Source: Macrolepiota albuminosa
Taxonomy: Eukaryota > Basidiomycota > Agaricomycetes > Agaricales > Agaricaceae
Length of the DNA: 64,000 nucleotides
Direction: 5' to 3'
Assembly (NCBI GenBank): GCA_027475525.1
Contig: JAMWFC010000125.1
Span: forward strand, 267,723-331,722
Numbering within the stretch: position 1 is the first letter of the stretch; the number at the start of each line of letters is the position of its first letter. The position numbers were made by a program, and so were the translations under genes. The notes under the pieces are model-generated. The model was not told where the DNA came from and searched no databases. It saw nothing but the letters and a program-made list of their open reading frames with translations. This document shows positions 54,213 through 64,000 of the stretch, one piece after another.

Positions 54213-56504
54213 GTGGAGGCAGTCGTCCTCATCAGTCGGATGATGGACGACATGGATCATATGCGTGCCCAGCGCAAAACTGATCTCCTTGCCTTATCGG
54301 CCGCTCATAAGCAGCAGACTACACCCCCGAGTCAGGACACCGACTCCAGCAAAAGGGCGTGTCGGCAAGGAGTGGAGGATGCGCCCTCCCGCTCAATTCA
54401 GTCGAGTGTTGTCGCCCCCAGCCAGGAGGCCAGACTAGGATGGGACATCCTTCCCTATGAAGATGCCCCTGCTCCAGCCGCCCCCTGGCTTATCCAGTGC
54501 CTTGCCAGCGGCGCGTCTGAGGTTGCATCTTCGCGACCATTATCCGTGGTTTCTACCATGCACTCTGGGGAGCAGAGTTCCAGGAGCGTGAGCACACGCC
54601 CCACTGAGGCTAAGGCCTCACAACTCCGAAAGGATCATCGGGGTAAGCAGCCGGAAGGGCACGCATATGTCAACGTGCACTTCCCTGAGGATGCCCCAAA
54701 AGGGGCCCCAGGGGCTAACATCCCCTTCTTACCCACAATACTGGTGGAGGGCCCACCAGCCCGACTCCCACGGTGTGTGTGGGCAATGGACCCACGGTCT
54801 GATAAGTCAGTGCTGGAGAGGCTGCCATCTCCGCCCTCTGATGACGATTGGTATGAGGAGCCTGAAGAGGCTCGCATGGAATCCCCTGTGCCGCACGAGA
54901 CAGCAGCACAACGTATGGCACGTGAATGGCGCAACAGCAATCGACAGGCCAAGATGGACCGTTGGGCACAGGATAGCGCCAAGCGAGGAGCTGCCCTCCT
55001 CAAGGACAAAACCAGGTGCATCCCTGATGCGCTCGGTGTTGTGATCTACTGTGATCACACTGTTGAGCGCCAGAACTCATTCTTTGGCGCGGGGTTAGCT
55101 CCCCAGTTCTATTGGTTGCCAGTGACCAATACTATTTTTGTTGGGCAAGAGGCCCGCGCAGCCAGGTCCTTTGAGACTGATAAAGAGGGCAACGCCGCGT
55201 TGACGCCCCACAACAGTAAGGTGTACCAAGTGGCACCTTGCAGGTTTCCTCGCAGTCCTCGAGAAGTCCGCAGGCTTCATTCACTGGTGAACAACCAGTT
55301 TACGCCAATTCGTCAGCGTCAGTTAGGGTATTTATTGCTCAACAAATTCAAATGGGTGGCGCTAAATTGCCACCCTACTGCCCGAGACAGAGCCATGTCT
55401 CACTTACTCAACGAGGTTGCGTATAGGACCATCGCAATACCCTTCACAAGTCCAGAGGAGCGGGAGAACATCTTGCGAATGATTGTGCCAACGTGGATCT
55501 ATCGCCGCAAAGAGGGAGGGAGAATTGCCTTCGTCGGCCTTACTCCCCCTGATCCAAAGCAACCATTTGCTTTGGACTACCTGGGCTCATATGCCCTCCT
55601 CTATGAACGTCCTGAGACGTCCAATGTATGGACCGGTCTGGCCATGGACCATGCCATGCGCATTCATAGGCGCAGCCTCTTTGGGTTTGCGCTTGTACAT
55701 GCCCTCAGCGCCAGCCGCCCCTCCAAGTCCATGGTACACAAGTACCTGGCCTATGTATTTGCAAGACCAGGCCTCTACAAAGAGGCTGTGGCTAAGTACG
55801 AGGTGGCTACGGGGCAAGTCTTTGTGCCCCTCCACACTGACGACCCTAACTTCAAGGCTCGGGCTGTGGACATCCCAGAAGCATCAGCTTCCGTGTTCAC
55901 CACTTTGGACGCGTTACATGTCCTTCTTCACAATCAAATTCTGGTCAGCTGGGCTGACTATGCGTATATCTATGGGGTCACCTACTTGGCCCACTTCTTC
56001 TTTAGCAACAGCTGGCTCTACAACGAGGCAGCCACTATCGACGACAAGAGGCTGCAACGCCTTGACCATTATGGTACACCCCAGTCCATTGCTCAGTGGG
56101 ATGGGTGGCACGAGGCCACCATTGGCAATCGACAACGCCTGATGCTCCAGCAGCAGGACAGTTGTCGTGCTTACGACGACGCGCTCACCAAGGGGATGTA
56201 CCTCCTCATCGGGCAAGACATTCATGCCCACGAGATCTGGACGCGCCAGTACCCATCCAACACTGGAGATCTTCCTGATCCCCAACCACCTATCCCGGGG
56301 TCGATCATTGACCCCAATCTCACACTGTCCCCCCTCCAGGACTATGATGACTCCCTGCCAGTAGCAGGGCCCTTGGGCACTTCCTATGTGCCTGCACCCA
56401 AGGATGAACTCCTCGATTACAACATGGACGATGCAACTGCTGATCCATTCCGGGAGCCTGGGGACTCTCCCATTGCCCCCATCCCTGACTTACCAACGGC
56501 CTGA
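54213..56504 (+). CDS. Element B ORF3b, large conserved protein of unknown function
   Basis: Open frame of 763 codons as counted from a GTG at 54213; the frame is open upstream to 54150 and the first ATG is at 54240, so the true start is uncertain. It could be a frameshift extension of ORF3a. N-terminal ~230 residues are charged and low-complexity. From about residue 265 it aligns with A and E: IPDALGV, ERQNSFFGAGL, VTNTIFVGQEARAARSFE, AMDHAMRIHRRSLFGFAL (about 477-494), LLHNQILVSWADYAYIYGV (about 570-588), DDKRLQRLDHYGTP and IAQWDGW (about 610-632). No signal peptide, no clear membrane segment, no zinc finger or catalytic signature that I know. The only uninterrupted copy in the window. Confidence 0.88.
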   Translation: MEAVVLISRMMDDMDHMRAQRKTDLLALSAAHKQQTTPPSQDTDSSKRACRQGVEDAPSRSIQSSVVAPSQEARLGWDILPYEDAPAPAAPWLIQCLASGASEVASSRPLSVVSTMHSGEQSSRSVSTRPTEAKASQLRKDHRGKQPEGHAYVNVHFPEDAPKGAPGANIPFLPTILVEGPPARLPRCVWAMDPRSDKSVLERLPSPPSDDDWYEEPEEARMESPVPHETAAQRMAREWRNSNRQAKMDRWAQDSAKRGAALLKDKTRCIPDALGVVIYCDHTVERQNSFFGAGLAPQFYWLPVTNTIFVGQEARAARSFETDKEGNAALTPHNSKVYQVAPCRFPRSPREVRRLHSLVNNQFTPIRQRQLGYLLLNKFKWVALNCHPTARDRAMSHLLNEVAYRTIAIPFTSPEERENILRMIVPTWIYRRKEGGRIAFVGLTPPDPKQPFALDYLGSYALLYERPETSNVWTGLAMDHAMRIHRRSLFGFALVHALSASRPSKSMVHKYLAYVFARPGLYKEAVAKYEVATGQVFVPLHTDDPNFKARAVDIPEASASVFTTLDALHVLLHNQILVSWADYAYIYGVTYLAHFFFSNSWLYNEAATIDDKRLQRLDHYGTPQSIAQWDGWHEATIGNRQRLMLQQQDSCRAYDDALTKGMYLLIGQDIHAHEIWTRQYPSNTGDLPDPQPPIPGSIIDPNLTLSPLQDYDDSLPVAGPLGTSYVPAPKDELLDYNMDDATADPFREPGDSPIAPIPDLPTA

Positions 56505-56530
56505 CCATAGCTCGGTCTGATTGGGGGGTG
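56505..56530 (+). promoter_or_regulatory. Element B polypurine tract region
   Basis: CTCGGTCTGATTGGGGGGTG directly before the 3' LTR; same arrangement as A. Confidence 0.7.
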
Positions 56531-56763
56531 TGTAGCGTAGTCCGCTATGTGGCGTTGACCACATAGCTTATACTTACAGTAGTAGTCAATATTATATTAT
56601 ATTTATTATAATATAATATTATTTACATTATTATATATATACTTATACCAGCTGCTTACAAGCAGCTTATTATTTTGTTCTGTACTACATAGTCAATAGA
56701 CCGGACTGGTCTGATTCTGTGCAGTATGAACATTAAGCTCACAATTCCTGTAACTTTGTTACA
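56531..56763 (+). repeat. Element B 3' LTR
   Basis: 233 bp, TGTAGCGTAG...TTTGTTACA. Differs from the 5' LTR (duplication discounted) by 4 transitions and 1 indel. Hairpins at 56544-56567, 56588-56620 and 56650-56667 are all intact. Confidence 0.94.
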
Positions 56764-56768
56764 CAAAC

Positions 56769-56797
56769 ATAGGCTGTAACAGCCTGCTCTATTTACA
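56769..56797 (-). repeat. Element C second LTR, right remainder
   Basis: ATAGGCTGTAACAGCCTGCT continues exactly where 44323 left off, following 42564-42591, and ends ATTTACA. Confidence 0.85.
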
Positions 56798-57416
56798 ATG
56801 AAACATCTAATGATGAGGAGAGTAGATGGAGTGAGTCCATCCTGCAGGTTCAGTGTTCACTGCTATAGAAAAGATACCCTAGCATTACTAAAGACGCAAT
56901 GCATGCTTGATTAGGACTGTATGTACTGAAGCACATATGGTTGATACAAGCTCAAGGTAATAGTGTACCTTAGTCAAATATAGTTGAATATATTACTTTG
57001 TATGTTCAGATTCTTGAGCTCAAAGCCCAAGCATATATGTATCGCAAGGCTAATCAAGAGTCAGCTGCCTTAACTCCAGAGGGAGCAAATTTGATATCAA
57101 ATATCCCCATCAGCAAAGCCAGAGCTGTCTCTACATTTGGAGGAAGCAATGAGTAATATATATGCACCTCAGCTAGTAGAAGAGTCTGACAAACAGTTTG
57201 CAGCAAGGTTTGCCGCAGCACAAAGGCAGGACATGTTCAGAGGTCAGCCAAGGAGACCTCTGTCAATGGCTGAATCGGTATCTACCATCCCAGTGGTAGA
57301 CAGTCACCCAGAGGAGGTGGAGGAGTCAGTGCACCCTCACATAAAACAGGAATCAGTGGAGAAGATTCCACTGACAAGTCAAATGCTGTTGGCAGATAAG
57401 TTTGCTGAAAGGGTTG
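56798..57416 (+). pseudogene. Element F coding relic, part 2
   Basis: An open segment (57137-57419) encodes SDKQFAARFAAAQRQDMFRG and EEVEESVHPHIKQESVEK, Gag-like in composition but without a nameable domain. It is cut by element D's 5' LTR at 57417. Part 1 is at 41893-42408. Link by position is an inference. Confidence 0.4.
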
Positions 57417-57589
57417 TGTAATGGAACGTCACACTTGTATTAGCGTCAATGACACTATAGATATCCATTAGAGTATTATGTAAGGTAACATCTTGTATTC
57501 ACTCTAGTTCTAGTCAATCCGATACTGTGGTCTGATTTAGCACTGTGTGATACACACAAGGTCGTTTTAGCTCATAACCAACGGTTATA
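57417..57589 (+). repeat. Element D 5' LTR
   Basis: TGTAATGGAACG...ACGGTTATA, 173 bp, clearly homologous to A's LTR. The terminal TTACA has become TTATA. Followed by TTTTTTTGAATC. Confidence 0.88.
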
Positions 57590-57700
57590 TTTTTTTGAAT
57601 CTTCTGCTATGGGCTTTAGACTCTAGGCTTGTTATCAACTAGGCAACTCATCACTAAAACCTCTTGATTTCTGTTGGCATCACGTCAAAAACATGCTTCC

Positions 57701-60700
57701 ATGACTGGCTCTCTTGATCTGGACCCTCCTTTCCTAGCCACAGATACAGGTGACCTACCTGTGTCCCAAGCTGTAAAGACACAATCCGCGTCTGCTTACC
57801 AGCCCCTGCCAAAGTGGGACAAAAAGATATCTCATGACATCAGCGCAAGCTTTGGAATGCTGGGTGGGCTATCCATATTACAGATGACGTCCATTGTACA
57901 GCCTGGTGGTAAACCAGGGGAGAGATCTGCAGTCTCAGGAGTGTTGCTATCAGCGAGCCAAATACCCTTGTTGATGTACCTGGTATTGCCTGGGAGCTCA
58001 TCAGCTCAGTTCAAAGGTCAGCCAGACCTTACCCAGTACTCAGAAATAATACAAGGCAGCATATTTGTGCATAGCACCCCATTCCAGACTGCGCCAACTG
58101 AACGGCATTTGGAGTATGTGGCAGACACTACCACGGAACCAGGACCGTCATCAATGTCAATGCAGGGACAGAAGCAAGGACCACCTATAATCGTCAGTAA
58201 GGAGGACAATGAGGTCATAAGGTCAGAAAAGGCGTCGTCCACACCTACAATTCCGGAGTTGCATGGAAGGGCCAGCAAACAGCTGCAGGTGAGGCATGGA
58301 GGCCTCAGGAGAGCTCTGGACTTAGAGTCCAAGCTGGAGTCCTCAGATGATGAGGAAAGCAAGAGGTCGCATTCAACCCTGTCTATCCAGTTACAGCTGG
58401 TATTGGACTGATATCCATTGGTTGCAAAGGAATCGATGCGAAAGCATCTGCAGCTTTACGTAGTAAAGCACCTACAGTTACTGGCTGCTAGGAGCCATGA
58501 TGTACCTCGTGCAGATTCGACTGAATATATCAAACTATTTGTGCATATCTTTGAACTTGAAGTGGTGGAATACATCAAGTGCAAAGAGGTGCGGGGGTCA
58601 GCAGTCTCAATGGCCACTCCGGCCGACTCAGTGGAATGTGAAATGAGTGTGTGCCAACAAGCGCCATTGATTGCGGACACAATGGATTTGTTGAACGTGC
58701 CTTGTCAGGCCAATGAGTCTCAGCAAGACTATGTGAGGCATCAAAATGCTGTGAACTGTCAACGCATTGTCAGTGGAGTGCCTCAACAGGCCTTATCTGA
58801 AGTAGAGACTGTGACAACAACTCTGGCAGAGCCAGAGGCACTAATTGCAGTGCAAGAGGTTAAGACACCTCAAAAGCAAGTCACTATCAGAGAGGAGGTG
58901 GACAAAGTCCACATTCTTGAGGAGCAAATGCAACTATGACAAGTAGTACAACACGTTCATCTAGTGGACAACTGGAATGAATGTATCAATTACCAGAGGA
59001 TGCGCAACCAGGACTTGCACAATTATGGCAAGTTGTTAATTGATGACCAGGGGGTAGCCTTTGAAGGGCGTGAAGGTGTAATGCCTGTTGATGACATGCA
59101 GTGACAATTTTGCAGCTTGAACTGCTGAACTGGACAGAGATCCAGATGGTAGTAATGCTAGTAGTAATCACTATGAGAGGAGGGAGCTGAATTGTCGCAA
59201 TACCGATGGTGGGGGTTGTGATCGTAGACAGAATGATTGGGACAATCATAATCAGCATAATGGTGGCAGGCATGATGGTAAATCACTAGCGGAGCGAGAG
59301 GTGAGGCAACAGCCTACCCTGCAGCCAGAAAGAATGGCCAACAAACATCTGTTTTGCAGCCCCCAGGCATTTTTGATGTCCACACCTCATGATTTGCATG
59401 AAACTATGCCAGGAATAAATGAGGCAGTCAGGATCCATATGTATCATATGCATGACCGCCTCACTCAACTGGTGCATGACTCCCTAGGAGTCAGGTTCAA
59501 ATCTCTGCTGAGATAAGTTCCCGCAAATCTGATGGTAAGCACATATGTGCATATGCTGGAGGGCATAGATTTTCCCAGCTAGAGAATTGGGCCATGGACA
59601 TCTGTTACCATCTGGCAGCCTGCTGCTATGATGGAGATGATATGGACCAAGAAAGAATATTTGTATTGCACGAATTTATGGAAGGAGAGGCTTGGAATTG
59701 GTTCCGCTGCCACATCCTTCACATTAATTGCAGCAAAACGCATTGGATGTTTAAGGAGGTCCTGATAGGACTGTATAACCACTTTGTCAATGCAGCAACA
59801 ATGCAGGAAGCTCGGGATGGCTTTAGAAAGGCAGTGTACAATGCTAAGATGGGCATCCAGACATTTTATGATGACCTGGTAGGTCATGCACAGAATATGG
59901 CCATCTATCCAGACAAATACATGATTTGCAAGACATTCCTGGATGGAATACCTGCAGATATGAGGAGAGCGTTAATACGCGACAACAATTTGTCTCTGGA
60001 AGTCAATACTGTAACCAAATTTTTGGCATACACCATTCATTATAAGCAGTCGACATGTACTGCAAACCATTATGAATAGCATAGCTCATGCCGAAGACCT
60101 GTGAACCATCAGGCAGTGAAGGTGGGAACCTTCCTGGCCAAACGTTTGGAGATAGAGAACAATTGTAATCCATGATTTGTCATCCGCAAGACAATTCCTG
60201 GAGGCCAATGTCCTCAATCAAAGCCTGCTGGGTAATTGCCAGCAAAAGATAGTCAGCCCATTTTGGGTCAAAACCGAGTAGCAGCTAGAGGGGGTATAGC
60301 ACCTGTAATATGCATGGTGAGCAAACCCACTGGGGTTGCTGGAGCAGCCCAGAGAAGGCCTGCCGGGGACCCCTCAGCATGCTACAACTGTGGTAGGGTT
60401 GGCATTTTGCTAAGAAATGTCCTGCCCCATCCAAGGCACACATTTGGGTGGCTCATACAGCTGTGGCTCCTAGCAAGGTTGTCAGTGACAATGAGGATGG
60501 CAAGGTTGTTGAGGAGGTGGAAGAAGAGCTGCAAGTAGAGGCTGATGGCTCAGATGTGGAGAATGCTGAGAGCGTCCAGATAGATTGCAAGGAATACATC
60601 GCAGTGGACGTGTACAACAGCGACTACTATACTCATGATGACAAGGAAGAGCACTTGTTTATACTGACCAAGTGCCATGGAGATTGACACGTCTGAATGA

Positions 60701-61200
60701 GACGTGTCACACTGCAGAAAGCAACCAATAAGTTGCAATGGCCACAATATACTCCTGAAGAGAAGGAGTGTTTGGTAACCTACGTAGATGTCAATGGACA
60801 TTCTGCCTGGATTTCGTGGGACTCCAGGAGTACCACTATGGGCATTACACCTCAGTTTGCTCACATTAATGCAATTCACATTCATGAGTTGGAGGAGCCA
60901 TTGATGCTCCAATTGGGGACCATAGGGAGTCATGCCATGGTACAGTTTGGTGCTGAAGTGAAGATAAAGATGTCGGGGACATCAACCAAGGAGTATGTGG
61001 ACATAGCAAATTTTGATCACTATGATATGATCATTGATATGCTGTTTATGCATAAGAACAAGGTGTCTTTGGACTTTGTGAACAACATGGTCGTTGTGAA
61101 TAGTGTGCCATTGAAGGCAGAGAAAGTCATGTTAAACAACACAGATAGGTGCCTGAGACGCTATCATGCAACTGAAAAACAGTGTGATGAATGCAACTGA
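57701..61200 (+). pseudogene. gag: Element D Gag-protease relic
   Basis: ATG at 57701 with the start sequence MTGSLD as in A. Stops at 58409, 58937, 59102, 59513 and others. Gag domain readable at 59580-60080. The zinc knuckle is damaged by a short deletion near 60404. Protease DSG has become DSR (GGG to AGG type change). It ends NATEKQCDECN-like and UGA-CUA-G at 61198-61204, as in A. Confidence 0.87.
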
Positions 61201-64000
61201 CTAGATGGTCACAAGAGAGCAACTGTACAGGAGGTGGAGAACAAACATGTTCCACCAAAAAGCTTGCCAGCAGACTCGCCGACTATCCTTGATGTCTGAG
61301 GAAGAGTTTCAAGAAACTCTGAAGAAGGGGAAGCACCTGGATGTGCTTGGGTGTATAAATAGAAAGCCTAATCAGGCTACACAGCATAAGAAACATGTTA
61401 AATGTATGGTGGAGTCACTGGAATGCCAACCAACTAGCTCTTGAGTAAGGATGGAGAATCTTGTCAAGGACGAGGTATATAGTATGATGGGAACTGTGGG
61501 AAGCACAAGGTTGCTAAGGGATTGACCAGTGTCTTGGCCAGAAGTGCAATGGGTGTATGACCCATGAATGCCATGAGAATGGAATGAGTTGGTAGCATCA
61601 ATGGTGACATATACTATGGAAAGGGTGCAGTTGACCCAGACAGAAGAAGTATACCATCATGCATGGGAGGATGAGATCTCCAAAGTCGGATATTGCATTT
61701 GATGGTGTATTGCTGAAGGCAAGAAGTGTGCAATCAGCATCAAATACGACAAGAGCAGCGAGGAGGCAACCAGTCGTAAGGTTGAATTCAGGGAATCTCA
61801 CAGAAGAGCATGTACGTGCCTTATGGGAGCGATTTGAACCAAAGATTCAGCTACAAATAGCATGCATATCAAAAGGGAAAGGCAAGGCAGTGAGCCTTAC
61901 AGAGGAAGATATTCCTTGATTGCACCAGCAATGGCAATATGAGTTTGCTGATATTGTCAACAGAATGAAGGAAGAACTTCCTCCATGACAGGAGGTTAAT
62001 CATGAGATTAATCTCATTGACAATAATAAGCAGTACAAGTACCATTTGCCTTGCTGTCCACAAGCACTACAGGATCAGCTTTGTGAAAAGATGAACAGAT
62101 ATATAAATGCAAAGTGGTGGGAACCACAACCAGCGGTGCAAGCTGCACCTTCACTGTGTATTCCCAAGAAGAATGGAACATTACAAACTGCATTGGATGC
62201 ATGACAGCGCAATGATAATACAGTCAAGGATGTAACACCCCTTCCAGATCAGGAAGTCATACATGAAGATGTTGCCATAGCGAAATATAGGTTGAAAATC
62301 AACCTAATGGATGTGTACAAATAGGTTTGCATACACAAAGAGGATATACCAAAGATGCTGTTTTTGTCCCTGATAGAGACATTTGTGAGTAATATCATGC
62401 AGATTGGTGACTGTAATGCACCAGCAACATTCCAGAGGTTAATGACCTCAATCTTCCAAGATGTAATTGGGAAGTTTATGCGCGTCTATTTAGATGATAT
62501 ATTCATCTTTTCAGACTCCATTGAGGAGCATGAGCAGCATCTATGAGTCATGTTTGAATGACTATGTAAGGCCAGCCTCTACCTCAAATAGAAGAAGTGC
62601 GAGTTGTACACACCCAGTATAGATTGTCTTGGTCACATCATTGACGAAAAGAGTATTCACCCAGACACAGACAAACTTAATCGTATTTGAGAGTGGCATA
62701 CTCCACGCACATATAATGATATCCAGTGCTTTGTTGGATTAGTGAACTATATTGGTAACTTTTTACCAGATATCATGGCATACACTGGGCCACTGATGGC
62801 CATGACCCAGAATGGGTCCCCTTTTTACTGGAGACTGCTGCATCAGCGGTGCTTTGAGATGATTAAGTGCATTTGCATGAAGACATCAGTGATCCGGCCA
62901 ATTGATCCACGCATTGACAAGCCCATTTGGCCTATATGCAATGCATCAAAGACTGGGGTTGGAGCCATGTTTGGCCAAGGTAAAACATGGCAAACTTGCT
63001 AACCAGCGGGATTTAGGTCCCGTAAGTTCACTGCTGCACAGCAGAACTATGCTGTTCACAAGTTGGAAACACTCACTATCCTGGAAGCCCTCCTAAAATG
63101 GGAGGATAAGCTGATGGGGTATAAGATCCATATTATTATGGATCACAAGGCACTCGAGTTTTTTAAGACCCAAGTGCATCTATCACCATGACAACGTCAC
63201 TGGATTGACTATATGTCACAATATCAGTTTGACATCACCTATATAAAAGGTGAATTGAACAAGGTGGCAGACTGCCTGTCTCAATATTTTAAGAGTGAAC
63301 TCAAGATGACGTCTATGACACACACAACTATGTTCAGGCGGACAAATGCATTGACCCAGAGGGCAAGGACTTGCCCCTGCATAGGTTCCATGAAATCAAG
63401 GAACATACAGTTGAGCTATGTGCCATGCAAGCGCAGGAATCATGTCACAGCAAGCGACTGCAAGAACAGCAAGAAGCTTGCAATATCGAGGCACAGGTGC
63501 TGGTGGATTATGAGATTCCCCAGCCAGACAAAGAAATAAGGCAGGAGGTGTGCCCTAGTAATGCAGAGATGAATCTCCAGCAGGCATTGCACTTGCATGA
63601 CCATCATCCTGCACTAATTGACCTAGGCAATGCACAATTTTGTGCATGTATCCAGCAAGGATACAAGGACAACAATCTCTTCATAGAGATTATAAACAAT
63701 ATCCAAGCACATCCATGCTTCAAGGTGGAGGAGCAACTCATTTATCTTACCAGACCCACTGGGTCCAGAGTCATCTGCATTCTCTGGGAGAGGTTGTTGA
63801 TCACAACTATCCTGGATTAGGCCCACAGAGTAGTGGGCCACTTTAGAACTCAGAAAACACTGGACTATGTACGATGCTGATACTGGTGGCCACAAATGGC
63901 CAAGCAAACAAGTCTATTCTGCTCAATGTGCGAGCTATGTCAACAGTCGGAAGTATCGACATTGAAGCCGGGGAAGCTTTATTTGCTTCCTATACCAATC
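61201..64000 (+). pseudogene. pol: Element D pol relic, 3' end outside the window
   Basis: Linker SEEEFQETLKKGKHLDV, then RT with EDIP-stop (the same TGA as A and E at about 61917), TFQRLMTSIFQDVIGKFM, intact YLDD, RNase H (NASKTGVGAMFGQ, HKLETLTILEALLKW), and the integrase zinc domain start (HRVVGHF region with stops) at the window end. Many TGA and TAG breaks. Useful as the reference for what A has lost. Confidence 0.87.

Larger units (their letters stand above)
44324..56763 (+). mobile_element. Ty3/Gypsy chromovirus element B, TSD CAAAC
   Basis: LTRs at 44324-44634 and 56531-56763, TSD CAAAC at 44319-44323 and 56764-56768. Same gene order as A: gag-protease, RT, RNase H, integrase, chromodomain, ORF3a, ORF3b. 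Protein identity to A is moderate, so it is a separate family. It carries a solo G-LTR, a 1.06-kb insertion, three 77-bp duplications and scattered stops and frameshifts. ORF3b is uninterrupted. Confidence 0.94.
57417..64000 (+). mobile_element. Gypsy element D, decayed A-family copy, runs off the window
   Basis: 5' LTR, gag-protease and pol in the order of A, aligned almost base for base but with CpG sites converted to TpG or CpA and many stops and small indels. It retains two segments that A has lost: about 230 bp of the pol linker (about 61390-61640) and the RT segment with YLDD (62487-62498). No 77-bp duplication was found in it. Confidence 0.92.

Noticed and set aside
42404..56802. 5-bp TSD for element C
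   Set aside because: Flanks ACAGA and ATGAA match at only two positions.

Overview
The window looks like nuclear DNA of a mushroom-forming basidiomycete (Agaricomycetes). The evidence is genes split by many ~50-60 nt GT/AG introns, a DUF6699 protein, a coiled-coil plus F-box gene of mushroom type, a GPI-anchored fasciclin protein, a GH30 glycosidase, and chromodomain Ty3/Gypsy elements. The assignment is by family recognition only.

Layout. 1-9.4 kb is a gene island: GH30 glycosidase (+, 5' end outside the window), DUF6699 protein (-), MFS transporter (+), tRNA-Asp(GTC) with a 25-nt intron (-), and a two-domain fasciclin protein (-). 9.4-14.7 kb is repeat-rich, with LTRs of two families (called H and G here), a repeat J, an F-box gene (-) whose 3' end is replaced by an H-LTR fragment, and a 78-bp antisense LSU rRNA fragment. 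From 14.7 kb to the end almost everything is retrotransposon.

Retrotransposon stratigraphy. A LINE (RT, RNase H, poly-A tail) is cut into three pieces: 14.7-15.4, 16.4-17.6 and 28.8-29.2 kb. It was hit by a solo H-LTR (TSD CCAA) and by an 11.2-kb Gypsy element A (17611-28818, TSD GATGG). Beyond it lie a solo LTR (29271-30036, TSD CTAGG), decayed repeats, and a decayed A-family copy E on the minus strand (34662-~41568). An old gag-like fragment F was hit by element C, a short LTR element without recognised genes, and by D, another decayed A-family copy running off the window end. Gypsy element B (44324-56763, TSD CAAAC) sits inside one LTR of C, and the other C LTR preserves the empty site. 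B itself carries a solo G-LTR (TSD CTCAC) and a 1.06-kb insertion of unknown class (direct repeat TGATGC).

How the elements work. A and B encode a long Gag with CCHC knuckle and aspartic protease, then RT, RNase H, integrase and chromodomain. At the homologous end of Gag-protease, A, B and D all have one UGA followed by CUA or CUU, with the pol frame continuing in phase; this suggests stop-codon readthrough. Downstream of the chromodomain both families carry a large extra coding region (ORF3a plus ORF3b, about 960-1060 codons) conserved in A, B and E. I cannot assign it to any known family; it is the best candidate here for something undescribed.

Cautions. Nine direct duplications with a period of exactly 77 bp occur in A, B and one LTR. 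They look like unmerged k-mer overlaps from assembly, and each coding one shifts the reading frame. Most other damage in A is CpG-to-TpG/CpA change: all premature stops are TGA, and every difference between its two LTRs fits CpG decay. E, D and the 30-44 kb repeats are strongly CpG-poor and older.
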